DNA of 64,000 nt from Bacillota bacterium (GTDB taxonomy: Bacteria > Bacillota > Clostridia > Oscillospirales > Oscillospiraceae), in NCBI GenBank assembly GCA_030529825.1, contig JAUMWD010000005.1:51803-115802 (forward strand), given 5' to 3'. Position 1 is the stretch's first letter. Each line of letters opens with the position of its first letter. The notes under the pieces were generated by a model. It was not told the origin of the DNA, did no database searches, and saw only the letters and a list, made by a program, of their open reading frames with translations. This document shows positions 17,553 to 25,482 of the stretch, piece by piece. Position numbers and translations under genes: made by a program.

Positions 17553-18503
17553 ATGCTTAACATCACAGATGCAGAAAAGAAAGCCCTCAAAGCAAGAGGC
17601 ATTATCCTTACTAACGACGGTGAACACTTCATCGAGCGTGTTCTCTCTTCCAACGGTGTTTTCACCAACGAGCAGATGCAGATCATCACTGACTGCGCAA
17701 AGAAGTACGGCAACGGCAAGGTCGCTCTGACCACCCGTCTGACCATGGAAATTCAGGGCATTCCCTTTGAGAATGTTGAGGCTTGCTTCGAAGAGATTCA
17801 GGCAGAAGGCCATATGTACATCGGCGGCACCAGCTCCCTCGTACGCCCCGTTGTTGCCTGCAAGGGCACCGTTTGCGTACACGGCCTCATGGACACCCAG
17901 GGCTTCAGTGATCGCGTATTCAACGAGTTCTACCTCAAGTGGCACACCGTTCGTCTGCCCCATAAGTTCAAAATCGGCATCGGCGGCTGCCCCAACAACT
18001 GCGTAAAGCCCGGCTTCCATGACTTCGGCATCATGGGCCAGAGCGTTCCCGATTACGATCCCGACCTCTGCAATGCTTGCAGCAAGTGCTCCGTCATCGG
18101 CACCTGCCTCGTAAAGGCTGCAACTCAGGATGAAGACGGCAACCTCGTTATCGACGCAGATAAGTGCACCAACTGCGGCAAGTGCATCGGCGCCTGCAAC
18201 TTCGACAGCATCGAAGAGAAGGAACGCGGCTACAAGGTCACCATCGGCGGCATCTGGGGCAAGACCCAGCGTATGGCAACTCCCGTTCCCGGCATCTACT
18301 CCGAGGACGAGGTTATGAAGCTCATCGAGAAGGCAATTCTTCTCTACCGTGAGCAGGGTATCACCGGCGAACGCTTCGGCCGTACCATCGACCGCATCGG
18401 TCCCGATAACTTCATCGCACAGCTGCTTGCTGACGATGTTCTGGACCGCAAACAGGAAATCCTGGATGCAAAGCTGCACCTCGTCGGCGGCGCAACCTGC
18501 TGA
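17553..18503 (+). CDS. Siroheme/4Fe-4S sulfite reductase, AsrC-like
   Basis: 316 residues. A ferredoxin-like half-domain (LTTRLTMEIQGI, 59-70) leads into siroheme/4Fe-4S ligands C103-x4-C108 (ACKGTVCVHG) and C146-x3-C150 (GGCPNNCVKP). A two-cluster ferredoxin insert follows (C173, C176, C179, C185; C205, C208, C211, C215). This is the layout of AsrC, the catalytic subunit of anaerobic sulfite reductase (sulfite to sulfide). AsrA and AsrB, which feed electrons from NADH, are absent, so another donor is needed. Siroheme genes lie 3 kb downstream on the same strand. Related nitrite reductases share the fold, but the Xsc context favours sulfite. GGAGG precedes the ATG; codon use is highly biased. 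Confidence 0.82.
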   Translation: MLNITDAEKKALKARGIILTNDGEHFIERVLSSNGVFTNEQMQIITDCAKKYGNGKVALTTRLTMEIQGIPFENVEACFEEIQAEGHMYIGGTSSLVRPVVACKGTVCVHGLMDTQGFSDRVFNEFYLKWHTVRLPHKFKIGIGGCPNNCVKPGFHDFGIMGQSVPDYDPDLCNACSKCSVIGTCLVKAATQDEDGNLVIDADKCTNCGKCIGACNFDSIEEKERGYKVTIGGIWGKTQRMATPVPGIYSEDEVMKLIEKAILLYREQGITGERFGRTIDRIGPDNFIAQLLADDVLDRKQEILDAKLHLVGGATC

Positions 18504-18532
18504 TTTCACAGCACATTTATACCAACTCAAAG

Positions 18533-18557
18533 CAGTCGGGGCTCTATGCCCCGACTG
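18533..18557 (+). terminator. GC-rich hairpin, probable weak terminator
   Basis: Perfect 10-bp stem CAGTCGGGGC / GCCCCGACTG with a 5-base loop, then TTTGGGTATT. The short T-run suggests partial termination, lowering expression of the ABC/siroheme genes relative to the metabolic enzymes. Confidence 0.6.
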
Positions 18558-18603
18558 TTTGGGTATTAAAAATAGTTAATTTATTATTTAACAAGGAGCC
18601 AAC

Positions 18604-19563
18604 ATGAAAAAGATTTTTGCACTTTTGCTGACATTTGTCATGATGCTCGGCATCACTGCCTGTTCAAATCCCCAGCAGGATGCAGAGCCTACCGAGCCTG
18701 TAGAAGCCGCTTTTACCGCCATCACCTTTACCGATGATCTGGGCAGGGAAGTGTGCATTGAAAAGCAGCCCGCCCGCGTTGCAACTCTCATCGGAAGCTT
18801 TGCCGATATTTGGTGTCTTGCAGGCGGCAAGGACACTCTCGTTGCTACCGCTGACGATAGCTGGACATCCTTTGACCTGGGCCTCTCCGACGATGTTGTA
18901 AACACCGGCGGAATCAAGGAGCCTAACTTCGAGATGCTCATGTCTGCAGAGCCTGACTTTGTAATTGCAAGCTGCAATACCGAAGCTGATGTTGAGCTTC
19001 AGGGAAGGTTTGAAGAGCTGGGCATTGATGTTGCATACTTCGATATTCAGAACTTTGACGATTATCTCAATATGCTGAAGATATGCACCGAGCTTACGGG
19101 CTGTCCCGAAAATTACAAGCAGTACGGTGAAGATGTTGCCGAAGTCGTTGATGCTGCTATTGCAAGAAAAGACGGCAGCGCACCGACCGTCCTCTGCATC
19201 AGAGCCACCGGCTCAAGCTGCAAGGTGAAGGGCAGTGTTGATAATGTTCTCGGCGAAATGCTTGCAGATCTCGGCTGCGTGAATGTTGCCGACAACGATA
19301 ATTCCCTATTGGAAAATCTGAGCATTGAAGCTATAATAGAAGCAGATCCCGACTACATATTCGCTGTTCTGCAGGGCTCAGATTCAAGCGACGCACAGAA
19401 GGTACTTGAGGACACTCTGCTCTCCAATCCCGCATGGGGAACTCTCACTGCAGTTAAGGAGAACCGTTTCATCGTACTGGATAACTCCCTCTATAACCTG
19501 AAGCCTAATTCTCGCTGGGGAATTGCCTATGAAAATCTCGCCGACATCCTCTTCGGAAAATAA
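18604..19563 (+). CDS. ABC transporter substrate-binding lipoprotein (iron/tetrapyrrole type)
   Basis: 319 residues: signal peptide with lipobox LGITACS (Cys 20), then the two-lobed class III binding-protein fold of the FecB/BtuF/FhuD group (DDLGREVCIEKQPARVATL, then EPNFEMLMSAEPDFVI). It would catch Fe-siderophore, heme or cobalamin outside the membrane. AAGGAG precedes the ATG. Its last 35 bases overlap the permease gene, and the transporter leads into siroheme synthesis genes, so iron or tetrapyrrole uptake for siroheme enzymes is the likely purpose. The ligand cannot be read from sequence. Confidence 0.9.
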   Translation: MKKIFALLLTFVMMLGITACSNPQQDAEPTEPVEAAFTAITFTDDLGREVCIEKQPARVATLIGSFADIWCLAGGKDTLVATADDSWTSFDLGLSDDVVNTGGIKEPNFEMLMSAEPDFVIASCNTEADVELQGRFEELGIDVAYFDIQNFDDYLNMLKICTELTGCPENYKQYGEDVAEVVDAAIARKDGSAPTVLCIRATGSSCKVKGSVDNVLGEMLADLGCVNVADNDNSLLENLSIEAIIEADPDYIFAVLQGSDSSDAQKVLEDTLLSNPAWGTLTAVKENRFIVLDNSLYNLKPNSRWGIAYENLADILFGK

Positions 19564-20548
19564 AAATTCTCTTATATTTGCGGCTCTTGGCGCATTGCTC
19601 ATAGTATCACTGGTTTTGAGCATTTGCGTGGGCTCCGTTTCCATCAGCCTGAATGAGATTTTCTCATTCTTCACCGGTGGAGATGTCAGCACCGCACATA
19701 AAGCAATCATCATGTTTTCACGCTTGCCCAGAACAGCGGGCTGCCTTTTTGCAGGCATGGCTCTTGCTGTTTCGGGCGCCGTTATCCAGAGTGTGCTTGC
19801 CAATCCTCTTGCGGCTCCCAATATCATTGGCGTGAACTCCGGTGCCGGTATGATGGTTGCTCTTTGGAGCATCTTTTTCCCGGGACTTATCGCACTTACG
19901 CCCGTTGCCGCCTTCTTCGGCGCATTTCTGAGCGTTATGATTGTCCTTCTCATAGCTAAAAAAAGCGGTGCTTCAAAGATTACTTTGATTCTGGCCGGTG
20001 TGGCCGTCTCCGGCATATTCGCCGCAGGCATCGATGCCGCAATCAGCTTTTCACCTGATGCACTGACCGCGTATTCCGATTTCAAAATCGGCGGTCTTGC
20101 AAATGTGTCCTTCGAGCGCATACTTCCGGCAGCTGTTATAATTCTTGTTTCGTTCATTGCCATCCTCTCTCTTTGCAATGAGCTGGATGTTATGATGCTC
20201 GGAAGCGATACAGCACGCAGCCTCGGATTGAATGTTCGTTTTATCCGTCCGCTGTTTCTCGCGCTTGCCGCCGCACTTGCAGGTGCAGCGGTAAGCTTCG
20301 CGGGACTTCTCGGTTTTATCGGCCTCATTGTTCCCCACATAATGCGGCGCTTGTTCGGTGAACAAAGCCGTGTTCTCGTTGCTTCAAGCGCCATAGGCGG
20401 CGCCGTCATGCTTTTGCTGTGTGACATTCTTGCCAGAGTGCTGGTTGCTCCCTATGAGCTTTCAGTGGGCATTGTACTGTCCTTCCTGGGCGGTCCCTTC
20501 TTCATCTGGCTTCTCCTTCGACAGAGAGGAGGCAGAAACCGTGATTAA
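19529..20548 (+). CDS. ABC transporter permease, FecCD family
   Basis: A 339-residue membrane protein of the FecCD/BtuC type with about 9-10 hydrophobic segments. Family blocks RLPRTAGCLFAGMALAVSGAVIQ, NPLAAPNIIGVNSGAG and GFIGLIVPHIMRR are present. The ATG at 19529 has CTGGGGAA just upstream and lies inside the binding-protein gene; the TTG at 19523 is less likely. It homodimerises to form the import channel and overlaps the ATPase gene by eight bases. Confidence 0.92.
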   Translation: MKISPTSSSENKNSLIFAALGALLIVSLVLSICVGSVSISLNEIFSFFTGGDVSTAHKAIIMFSRLPRTAGCLFAGMALAVSGAVIQSVLANPLAAPNIIGVNSGAGMMVALWSIFFPGLIALTPVAAFFGAFLSVMIVLLIAKKSGASKITLILAGVAVSGIFAAGIDAAISFSPDALTAYSDFKIGGLANVSFERILPAAVIILVSFIAILSLCNELDVMMLGSDTARSLGLNVRFIRPLFLALAAALAGAAVSFAGLLGFIGLIVPHIMRRLFGEQSRVLVASSAIGGAVMLLLCDILARVLVAPYELSVGIVLSFLGGPFFIWLLLRQRGGRNRD

Positions 20549-21302
20549 AATCGAAAATCTCACCTGCGCCTATAACGGAAAGCAGGTGCTTGATGACATC
20601 AGCCTTTCCATTCCCGATGGCAGGTTAACCATTTTGCTGGGCCTCAACGGCAGCGGCAAAAGCACTCTGCTGAAGACCGTGCTGGGCCTTAACGAAAAGG
20701 CCGCGGGAAAGGTGTATATAGACGGCGAGGACGCCGACGCCATGTCATCAAAGCAGTTAGCACAAAAAATCGCATACATGTCCCAATCCCGCAGCACCCC
20801 CAGCATACAGGCATCCCGCATGGTGCTTCACGGACGGTTTCCCTGGCTGTCCTACCCGAGAAGATACTCGGAAAAGGACTACGAAATCGTTGACAACGCC
20901 CTGCGCTATGTTGACGCCGAAAGCATCAGAAACGAGATGCTCACCGAGCTCAGCGGGGGACAGGTGCAGAAAATATACATCGCCATGGCACTGGCGCAGG
21001 ATACGCCCGTGCTGTTTATGGACGAGCCCACCACCTTCCTTGATGTGCCTCACCAGCTTAAGCTGATGAGCCTTGCAAGAAGTCTTGCCGATGACGGCAA
21101 AGCCGTTGTACTCATCCTTCATGACCTTTGTCTTGCGCTTAAGTGTGCCGATGAGATAATCCTTCTTGATAAAGGGAAGCTTGCCGCCCATGCCTCACCG
21201 GAGGAGATTTTCCGAAGCGGCATGATAGAAAAAGTATTCAATGTGAAAATTAACCGAACCCTTACCGGAAAAGGGTATCAGTATTACTACGAACAGGAGT
21301 AA
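20541..21302 (+). CDS. ABC transporter ATP-binding protein
   Basis: 253 residues with Walker A GLNGSGKST, signature LSGGQ, Walker B VLFMDEPT and a switch His in LILHDLC, as in FecE/BtuD/FepC. The start is GTG at 20541, chosen because AGAGGAGG lies eight bases upstream and the protein then begins VIKIENLTC as in relatives. It energises the importer encoded by the two preceding genes; the next gene, for siroheme synthesis, begins seven bases after the stop. Confidence 0.93.
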   Translation: MIKIENLTCAYNGKQVLDDISLSIPDGRLTILLGLNGSGKSTLLKTVLGLNEKAAGKVYIDGEDADAMSSKQLAQKIAYMSQSRSTPSIQASRMVLHGRFPWLSYPRRYSEKDYEIVDNALRYVDAESIRNEMLTELSGGQVQKIYIAMALAQDTPVLFMDEPTTFLDVPHQLKLMSLARSLADDGKAVVLILHDLCLALKCADEIILLDKGKLAAHASPEEIFRSGMIEKVFNVKINRTLTGKGYQYYYEQE

Positions 21303-21308
21303 GAGCCC

Positions 21309-21920
21309 GTGGCGTATTTTCCCATGTTTGTTGAGCTTGAAGGCCGCAGAGTCCTCATTGTGGGCGGCGGCAGGGTTGCCCTTCGCAAGGCAGAAAAGCT
21401 TATGCCCTACGGCGCGGAAATCACCGTTGCGGCGCCTGAAATCTGCAATGAGCTGGCGACCATGCAGGGTGTCCGCACCATCGCCGAAAGCTTTTCTGAG
21501 GAAATGCTTCATAATGCGGATGTGATAATTGCGGCAACCGATGACAGAGAACTGAATAAGCGCATTTCCGAGCTTTGCAGAGAGGAGAAAATCCCCGTCA
21601 ACACGGTTGACGACAGTGAGCTGTGCAGCTTTATCTTCCCCTGCCTTATAAAAAAGGGCAGTCTTTCCATCGGCATATCCACGGGCGGAGCCTCGCCCAC
21701 TGCCGCAATCAGTTTTAAGAACAAAATCAACGAGCTGATTCCCCATAATACGGAGGCAATTTTAGATTATCTGAATGCTCTCCGATCCCCCGTAAAAGAA
21801 AGATTTCCCGAGGAAAAAACCAGAAGCCGCATATTCAAGGAGCTTTTTGAGCTTTGCATAAACAGCGGCGGACCCCTTACCGAAGCAGAAACAGAGGAGT
21901 TTTTGAAGAATGTCAGATAA
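21309..21920 (+). CDS. Precorrin-2 dehydrogenase / sirohydrochlorin ferrochelatase
   Basis: 203 residues starting at GTG (GGAG upstream). N-terminal Rossmann fold VLIVGGGRVALRKAEKL (about 14-30), NAD-site AATDDRELN, then GISTGGASPTAA and the helical C-terminal domain of the CysG N-terminal/Met8/SirC family. It oxidises precorrin-2 to sirohydrochlorin and, in Met8/CysG types, also inserts iron to form siroheme. Translationally linked to the ABC genes upstream and overlapping the methyltransferase gene downstream by 11 bases, it forms a compact siroheme operon beside a siroheme reductase. Confidence 0.93.
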   Translation: MAYFPMFVELEGRRVLIVGGGRVALRKAEKLMPYGAEITVAAPEICNELATMQGVRTIAESFSEEMLHNADVIIAATDDRELNKRISELCREEKIPVNTVDDSELCSFIFPCLIKKGSLSIGISTGGASPTAAISFKNKINELIPHNTEAILDYLNALRSPVKERFPEEKTRSRIFKELFELCINSGGPLTEAETEEFLKNVR

Positions 21921-23397
21921 GTTTGTATCCATAGTCGGAGCCGGCTGCGGTGAAAAGGACCTTATAACCCTCCGCGGTCTTAACAGAATACGCAGCTGTG
22001 AGGTTCTCATCTATGATGACCTTATCGACGAAGCATTGCTGAATGAGCTTCCCGAGAGTGCCGAGAGAATATATATGGGCAAGCGCCTTAATAAACACTC
22101 GGCAAAGCAGGAGGAGATTAATGCCTGCATAGTCAGTAAAGCTCTTGAGGGCAAAAGAGTAGTGCGTCTTAAGGGCGGCGACCCCTTTGTTTTCGGTCGC
22201 GGCGGTGAGGAATGTCAGGCGCTTATTGACTCGGGCATTGACTTTGAGCTTGTACCCGGTCTTTCCTCCTCCATCGCAATTCCCGAGCTGTCGGGCATCC
22301 CCGTAACCCATCGCGGATTAAGCCGCGGCTTCCATGTTGTAACCGCCCATACCGCCGATACAGAGGACGGACTTCCTGAATATATCGACAAGATGGCATG
22401 CCTTGATGTGACCTTGGTCTTCCTCATGGGACTCAGCCGTCTTGATAAAATCTGCAAAAGGCTTATTACCTCGGGCATGAGGGAAACCATGCCCGCCGCC
22501 GTTGTTTCCGGCGGCAACTCTCCCAATCCCGCAACCGTTCGCGGAAATCTTCTGACTATTTCAGAAAAGGTCAAGGAAGCGCAGGTAAAGGCGCCTGCCG
22601 TAATAATCGTGGGCGAAACCGCGGCTTTGGATTTTTCCTCGAGGGAAATCAAGCCTCTGAACGGCGCAGTTGTTGCCCTGACAGGCACGGAATCCGTTAC
22701 CTCAAAGCTGCAGGGAATCCTCTCGGGCATGGGTGCAAGTGTTTTCACCGCCCAGTCTGCCTCTCTTGTGGAGCTTCCCTTTGAATTTGACCTTGCTTCT
22801 CTTTCAGATAACAAGCCCAAAACACTGGTGTTCACCAGCGCAAACGGCGTAAATGTGTTCTTTAAGCGCCTCAAGGAACAGAAATTCGACCTGCGCAGGC
22901 TGAATTCCTGCGGCTTTGCCGTCATCGGCAAGGCAACCGCCGCAGCTTTAGAGGGATACGGCATCTATGCCGACATCTGCCCCGAGGTATATACCAGCGA
23001 GGCACTTGCGGAAAAGCTCATAAGCACGGTATCTCCTGACAACGAGATATTCCTTTTCCGTTCCGCCGAGGGCTCCGAGCCTCTGTACAACAAGCTCAGC
23101 GCATTTGCAAAAACCGTGGATGTGCCCACCTACACCGTCAAGGCGGAAGCCGACATTCCCGAGGCTCTGCGGGAGCGCCTTAACACCGCGGACTATCTTC
23201 TGTTCTCGAGCTCCGGCGGCGTGAAAAGCTTCTTTAATGAGTTTGAGGGCATTCCCGAGGGCATTCGCTGCGCCTGCATAGGTGAGGTCACCGCAAAAAC
23301 CCTCGCCGGAAAATATGACAAGCCCTTTATCACCGCGGAGGCTGCCACCGCGCAAAGCCTTGCGGAAGCGATTAAGAACGACTTTAAATTGAAATAA
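21910..23397 (+). CDS. cobA-hemD: Uroporphyrinogen-III C-methyltransferase / uroporphyrinogen-III synthase fusion
   Basis: 495 residues in two parts. Residues 1-240 are the SAM-dependent methyltransferase (VGAGCGEKDLITLRGL; VRLKGGDPFVFGRGGEE; PVTHRGLSRG), which makes precorrin-2. Residues about 250-495 are uroporphyrinogen-III synthase (VFTSANGVNVFF; LLFSSSGGVKSFF). The fusion is common in Firmicutes. It supplies precorrin-2 to the preceding dehydrogenase. Upstream heme genes (hemA, B, C, L) are not in the window. Confidence 0.93.
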   Translation: MSDKFVSIVGAGCGEKDLITLRGLNRIRSCEVLIYDDLIDEALLNELPESAERIYMGKRLNKHSAKQEEINACIVSKALEGKRVVRLKGGDPFVFGRGGEECQALIDSGIDFELVPGLSSSIAIPELSGIPVTHRGLSRGFHVVTAHTADTEDGLPEYIDKMACLDVTLVFLMGLSRLDKICKRLITSGMRETMPAAVVSGGNSPNPATVRGNLLTISEKVKEAQVKAPAVIIVGETAALDFSSREIKPLNGAVVALTGTESVTSKLQGILSGMGASVFTAQSASLVELPFEFDLASLSDNKPKTLVFTSANGVNVFFKRLKEQKFDLRRLNSCGFAVIGKATAAALEGYGIYADICPEVYTSEALAEKLISTVSPDNEIFLFRSAEGSEPLYNKLSAFAKTVDVPTYTVKAEADIPEALRERLNTADYLLFSSSGGVKSFFNEFEGIPEGIRCACIGEVTAKTLAGKYDKPFITAEAATAQSLAEAIKNDFKLK

Positions 23398-23417
23398 AAA
23401 GCATTTAGGAGGTTCAT

Positions 23418-24284
23418 ATGAGTAACGAAAGATTTGCCTATGTACAGATCGGCGCAAAGAATGTTGATGCTCTCGCAGACTTCTATTCCAAGGCCCTTGA
23501 CTTTGTTCCCGCTGACAAGGATGAGTGGCTTTGCGGCAAAAAGGGCAAGACCTTTTACTGCCCCGGCTATGAAGACGGTCTTGCACCCGTGTTCGGCTTT
23601 GTTGAAGCGGAAAACGGCGCAGCATCTAAAATCAACGATGTGGGCTTTGCTCATCTGTGCTTTGAAACCCGCAATGTTAAGGCTGCCCTCAAGCGCTTCG
23701 TAAAGTGCGGCGGCACCTTCGTTTCCACCCTGAAATGCCCCTTGGTCAATCCCTGCGTTTACTGCGCCGACCCCGAGGGCAATATTGTCGAGTTCCATAT
23801 TCCCTTCCCCGCAGAGGGCACCGGCAAGGAAAAGGCCGTTATGGCAGGCAGTCTGCTGGGCCTTATGGCTGACAAGAGCCTTCGCTTCATCCATGTAAAC
23901 ATCATCAGCGAGGATTGGAAAAAGTCCATAGGCTTCTACGGCGACATCTGCGACAGCGAATGGTTCGGTGGAATGAAGGACCACAGCGGCGGCTACAAGT
24001 CCAAGGTCATCGGCATTGACGGAGTTCATGTGGTAGGTCAGCATCTGTGGCTCAAGGGTCTGGGCAAGGGCTTCCCCACACTGGAGATTTTCACCTATTC
24101 CATTCCCGGCAATCCCAAGGCCTGCAATGAAACCGAGCTCGGTATCAATGCAATCGGCTTCAAGGCAGTAGATCCCGCAAAGCTTGCCGAGGACATAGTC
24201 AAGGCCGGCGGCAGAATTATCGAAACCTCTGCTGACTGCATTCTTGCTGCCGACAATCAGGACGGCCGCATTTACATCAGATAA
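23418..24284 (+). CDS. VOC (glyoxalase-fold) protein with two domains
   Basis: 288 residues made of two vicinal-oxygen-chelate modules. The first is at about 5-130, with YVQIGAKNVDALADFYSKAL and the end motif CADPEGNIVEFH, which carries the metal-type Glu. The second is at about 150-288, with VNIISEDWKKSIGFYG and a more diverged end, NQDGRIYIR. Such proteins bind a divalent metal and act as lyases, isomerases or binding proteins. AGGAGG lies six bases before the ATG and it is 20 bases after cobA-hemD, so it belongs to the siroheme transcript. Substrate unknown. Confidence 0.85.
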   Translation: MSNERFAYVQIGAKNVDALADFYSKALDFVPADKDEWLCGKKGKTFYCPGYEDGLAPVFGFVEAENGAASKINDVGFAHLCFETRNVKAALKRFVKCGGTFVSTLKCPLVNPCVYCADPEGNIVEFHIPFPAEGTGKEKAVMAGSLLGLMADKSLRFIHVNIISEDWKKSIGFYGDICDSEWFGGMKDHSGGYKSKVIGIDGVHVVGQHLWLKGLGKGFPTLEIFTYSIPGNPKACNETELGINAIGFKAVDPAKLAEDIVKAGGRIIETSADCILAADNQDGRIYIR

Positions 24285-24323
24285 CAAAGGCACACCTCTC
24301 CTTTTTTAACAGAACCATCAAAT

Positions 24324-24360
24324 AAAAATTCCGGTAATGCAATGCATTACCGGAATTTTT
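24324..24360. terminator. Bidirectional intrinsic terminator
   Basis: A nearly perfect 15-bp palindrome (AATTCCGGTAATGCA and its complement) bounded by A5 and T5 serves both the siroheme operon (+) and the converging desulfhydrase-family gene (-). Confidence 0.93.
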
Positions 24361-24402
24361 ATTCGCATTATGGCAAAAGTCTGAAGATGCGTGCGTTTGT
24401 GT

Positions 24403-25359
24403 TCAGTCTAAATCAATGTCAACGGCAAATAGTCCGCCTGCACCGCCGGAGTAGAGGAAAAGAACATTGTCCGTGGGTTTGAAGGCGCCCTCCTTTGCAA
24501 GCCTGATAAGACCTGCAAAGGCCTTGCCCGTGTAAACGGGGTCAAGGAAAAGTCCCTCGTTTTCCGCCATCATGCGTATTGCCGCATTACCCTCCTCCGA
24601 GGCAATGGCATAGCCGGGGCCGCACATGTTGAGAAGATGCACATCGGCGGGCGTGATGTCCATATCAAGCTCAAGAAGCTGTGCCGCCTCACGCATAATG
24701 CCCGAGGTGATGAGGTCAAAGGGGTCATCGTCCACCATCATGCCCATGGTTTTCGTTTCGGGCATATATAGCTTTGCACCCAAGGCCACACCGGCGTGAG
24801 TGCCGCCGCTGCCCTCTGCGCAGATAACATGGTCAAAGTGAATGCCGCTGTCGGCAATTTCCTTCATGCAGGCGATGTAGCCCAGCGCGCCGATGGCGTT
24901 TGAACCGCCGCAGGGGATTTTATAATAGGGCTTGCCCGATTCCATGCCAACTCTGTCCATTTCCGCGTAGATATCATCATAGCTGTCCGTATCCATGAAG
25001 CGCACATCCGTATCCATGAGATACTCAAGCAGCTGATTGCCCTTTCTGTCCGTAACGCCCCGCTTCTTGAGAATGAGGATGGGAGTCATGCCCAGCTTTT
25101 TCACGCAGGCCGCGGTGAGCATGGCGTGGTTTGACTGCGCGCCGCCCGTGGTGAAAATGATTTCCGCGCCCTTCTTCTTCGCGTCGGCAAGAAGAAATTC
25201 AAGCTTTCTGACCTTGTTGCCGCCGAGACCGATGCCCGTAAGGTCATCGCGCTTTATCCATACATTTGTGCCGAGAATGCGGCTGATGTTTTCAAGCTTG
25301 TGCAGGGGAGTGGGGAGAAGCGCAAGGGGAATTCTGTCAAATTCGTTGAGTCCTTTCAT
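24403..25359 (-). CDS. PLP enzyme, D-cysteine desulfhydrase / L-cysteate sulfo-lyase family
   Basis: 318 residues of the ACC-deaminase/D-cysteine-desulfhydrase branch of fold-type II PLP enzymes: PTPLHKLE, KRDDLTGIGLGGNKVRKLEF with PLP Lys 49, TTGGAQSNHA near 75 and GSGGTHAG near 190. Characterised relatives release H2S from D-cysteine (DcyD) or sulfite from L-cysteate (CuyA); both give pyruvate and ammonia. The window context (Xsc, siroheme reductase) makes the cysteate reaction attractive, but motifs alone do not separate the two. The start at 25359 has GGAGGTG upstream; the longer reading to 25416 is rejected. Its own unit, convergent with the siroheme genes. Confidence 0.85.
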   Translation of the reverse strand: MKGLNEFDRIPLALLPTPLHKLENISRILGTNVWIKRDDLTGIGLGGNKVRKLEFLLADAKKKGAEIIFTTGGAQSNHAMLTAACVKKLGMTPILILKKRGVTDRKGNQLLEYLMDTDVRFMDTDSYDDIYAEMDRVGMESGKPYYKIPCGGSNAIGALGYIACMKEIADSGIHFDHVICAEGSGGTHAGVALGAKLYMPETKTMGMMVDDDPFDLITSGIMREAAQLLELDMDITPADVHLLNMCGPGYAIASEEGNAAIRMMAENEGLFLDPVYTGKAFAGLIRLAKEGAFKPTDNVLFLYSGGAGGLFAVDIDLD

Positions 25360-25482
25360 GTGACACCTCCGTGCTGTTTGATTTAAGTATATCAAAAATA
25401 CGAGAAGATTCAACACAATTGATGACAGCTTAAGAAAAATAGACTATAATTAAAGAGCTATTATGATTTTAGGATTGAGAAT

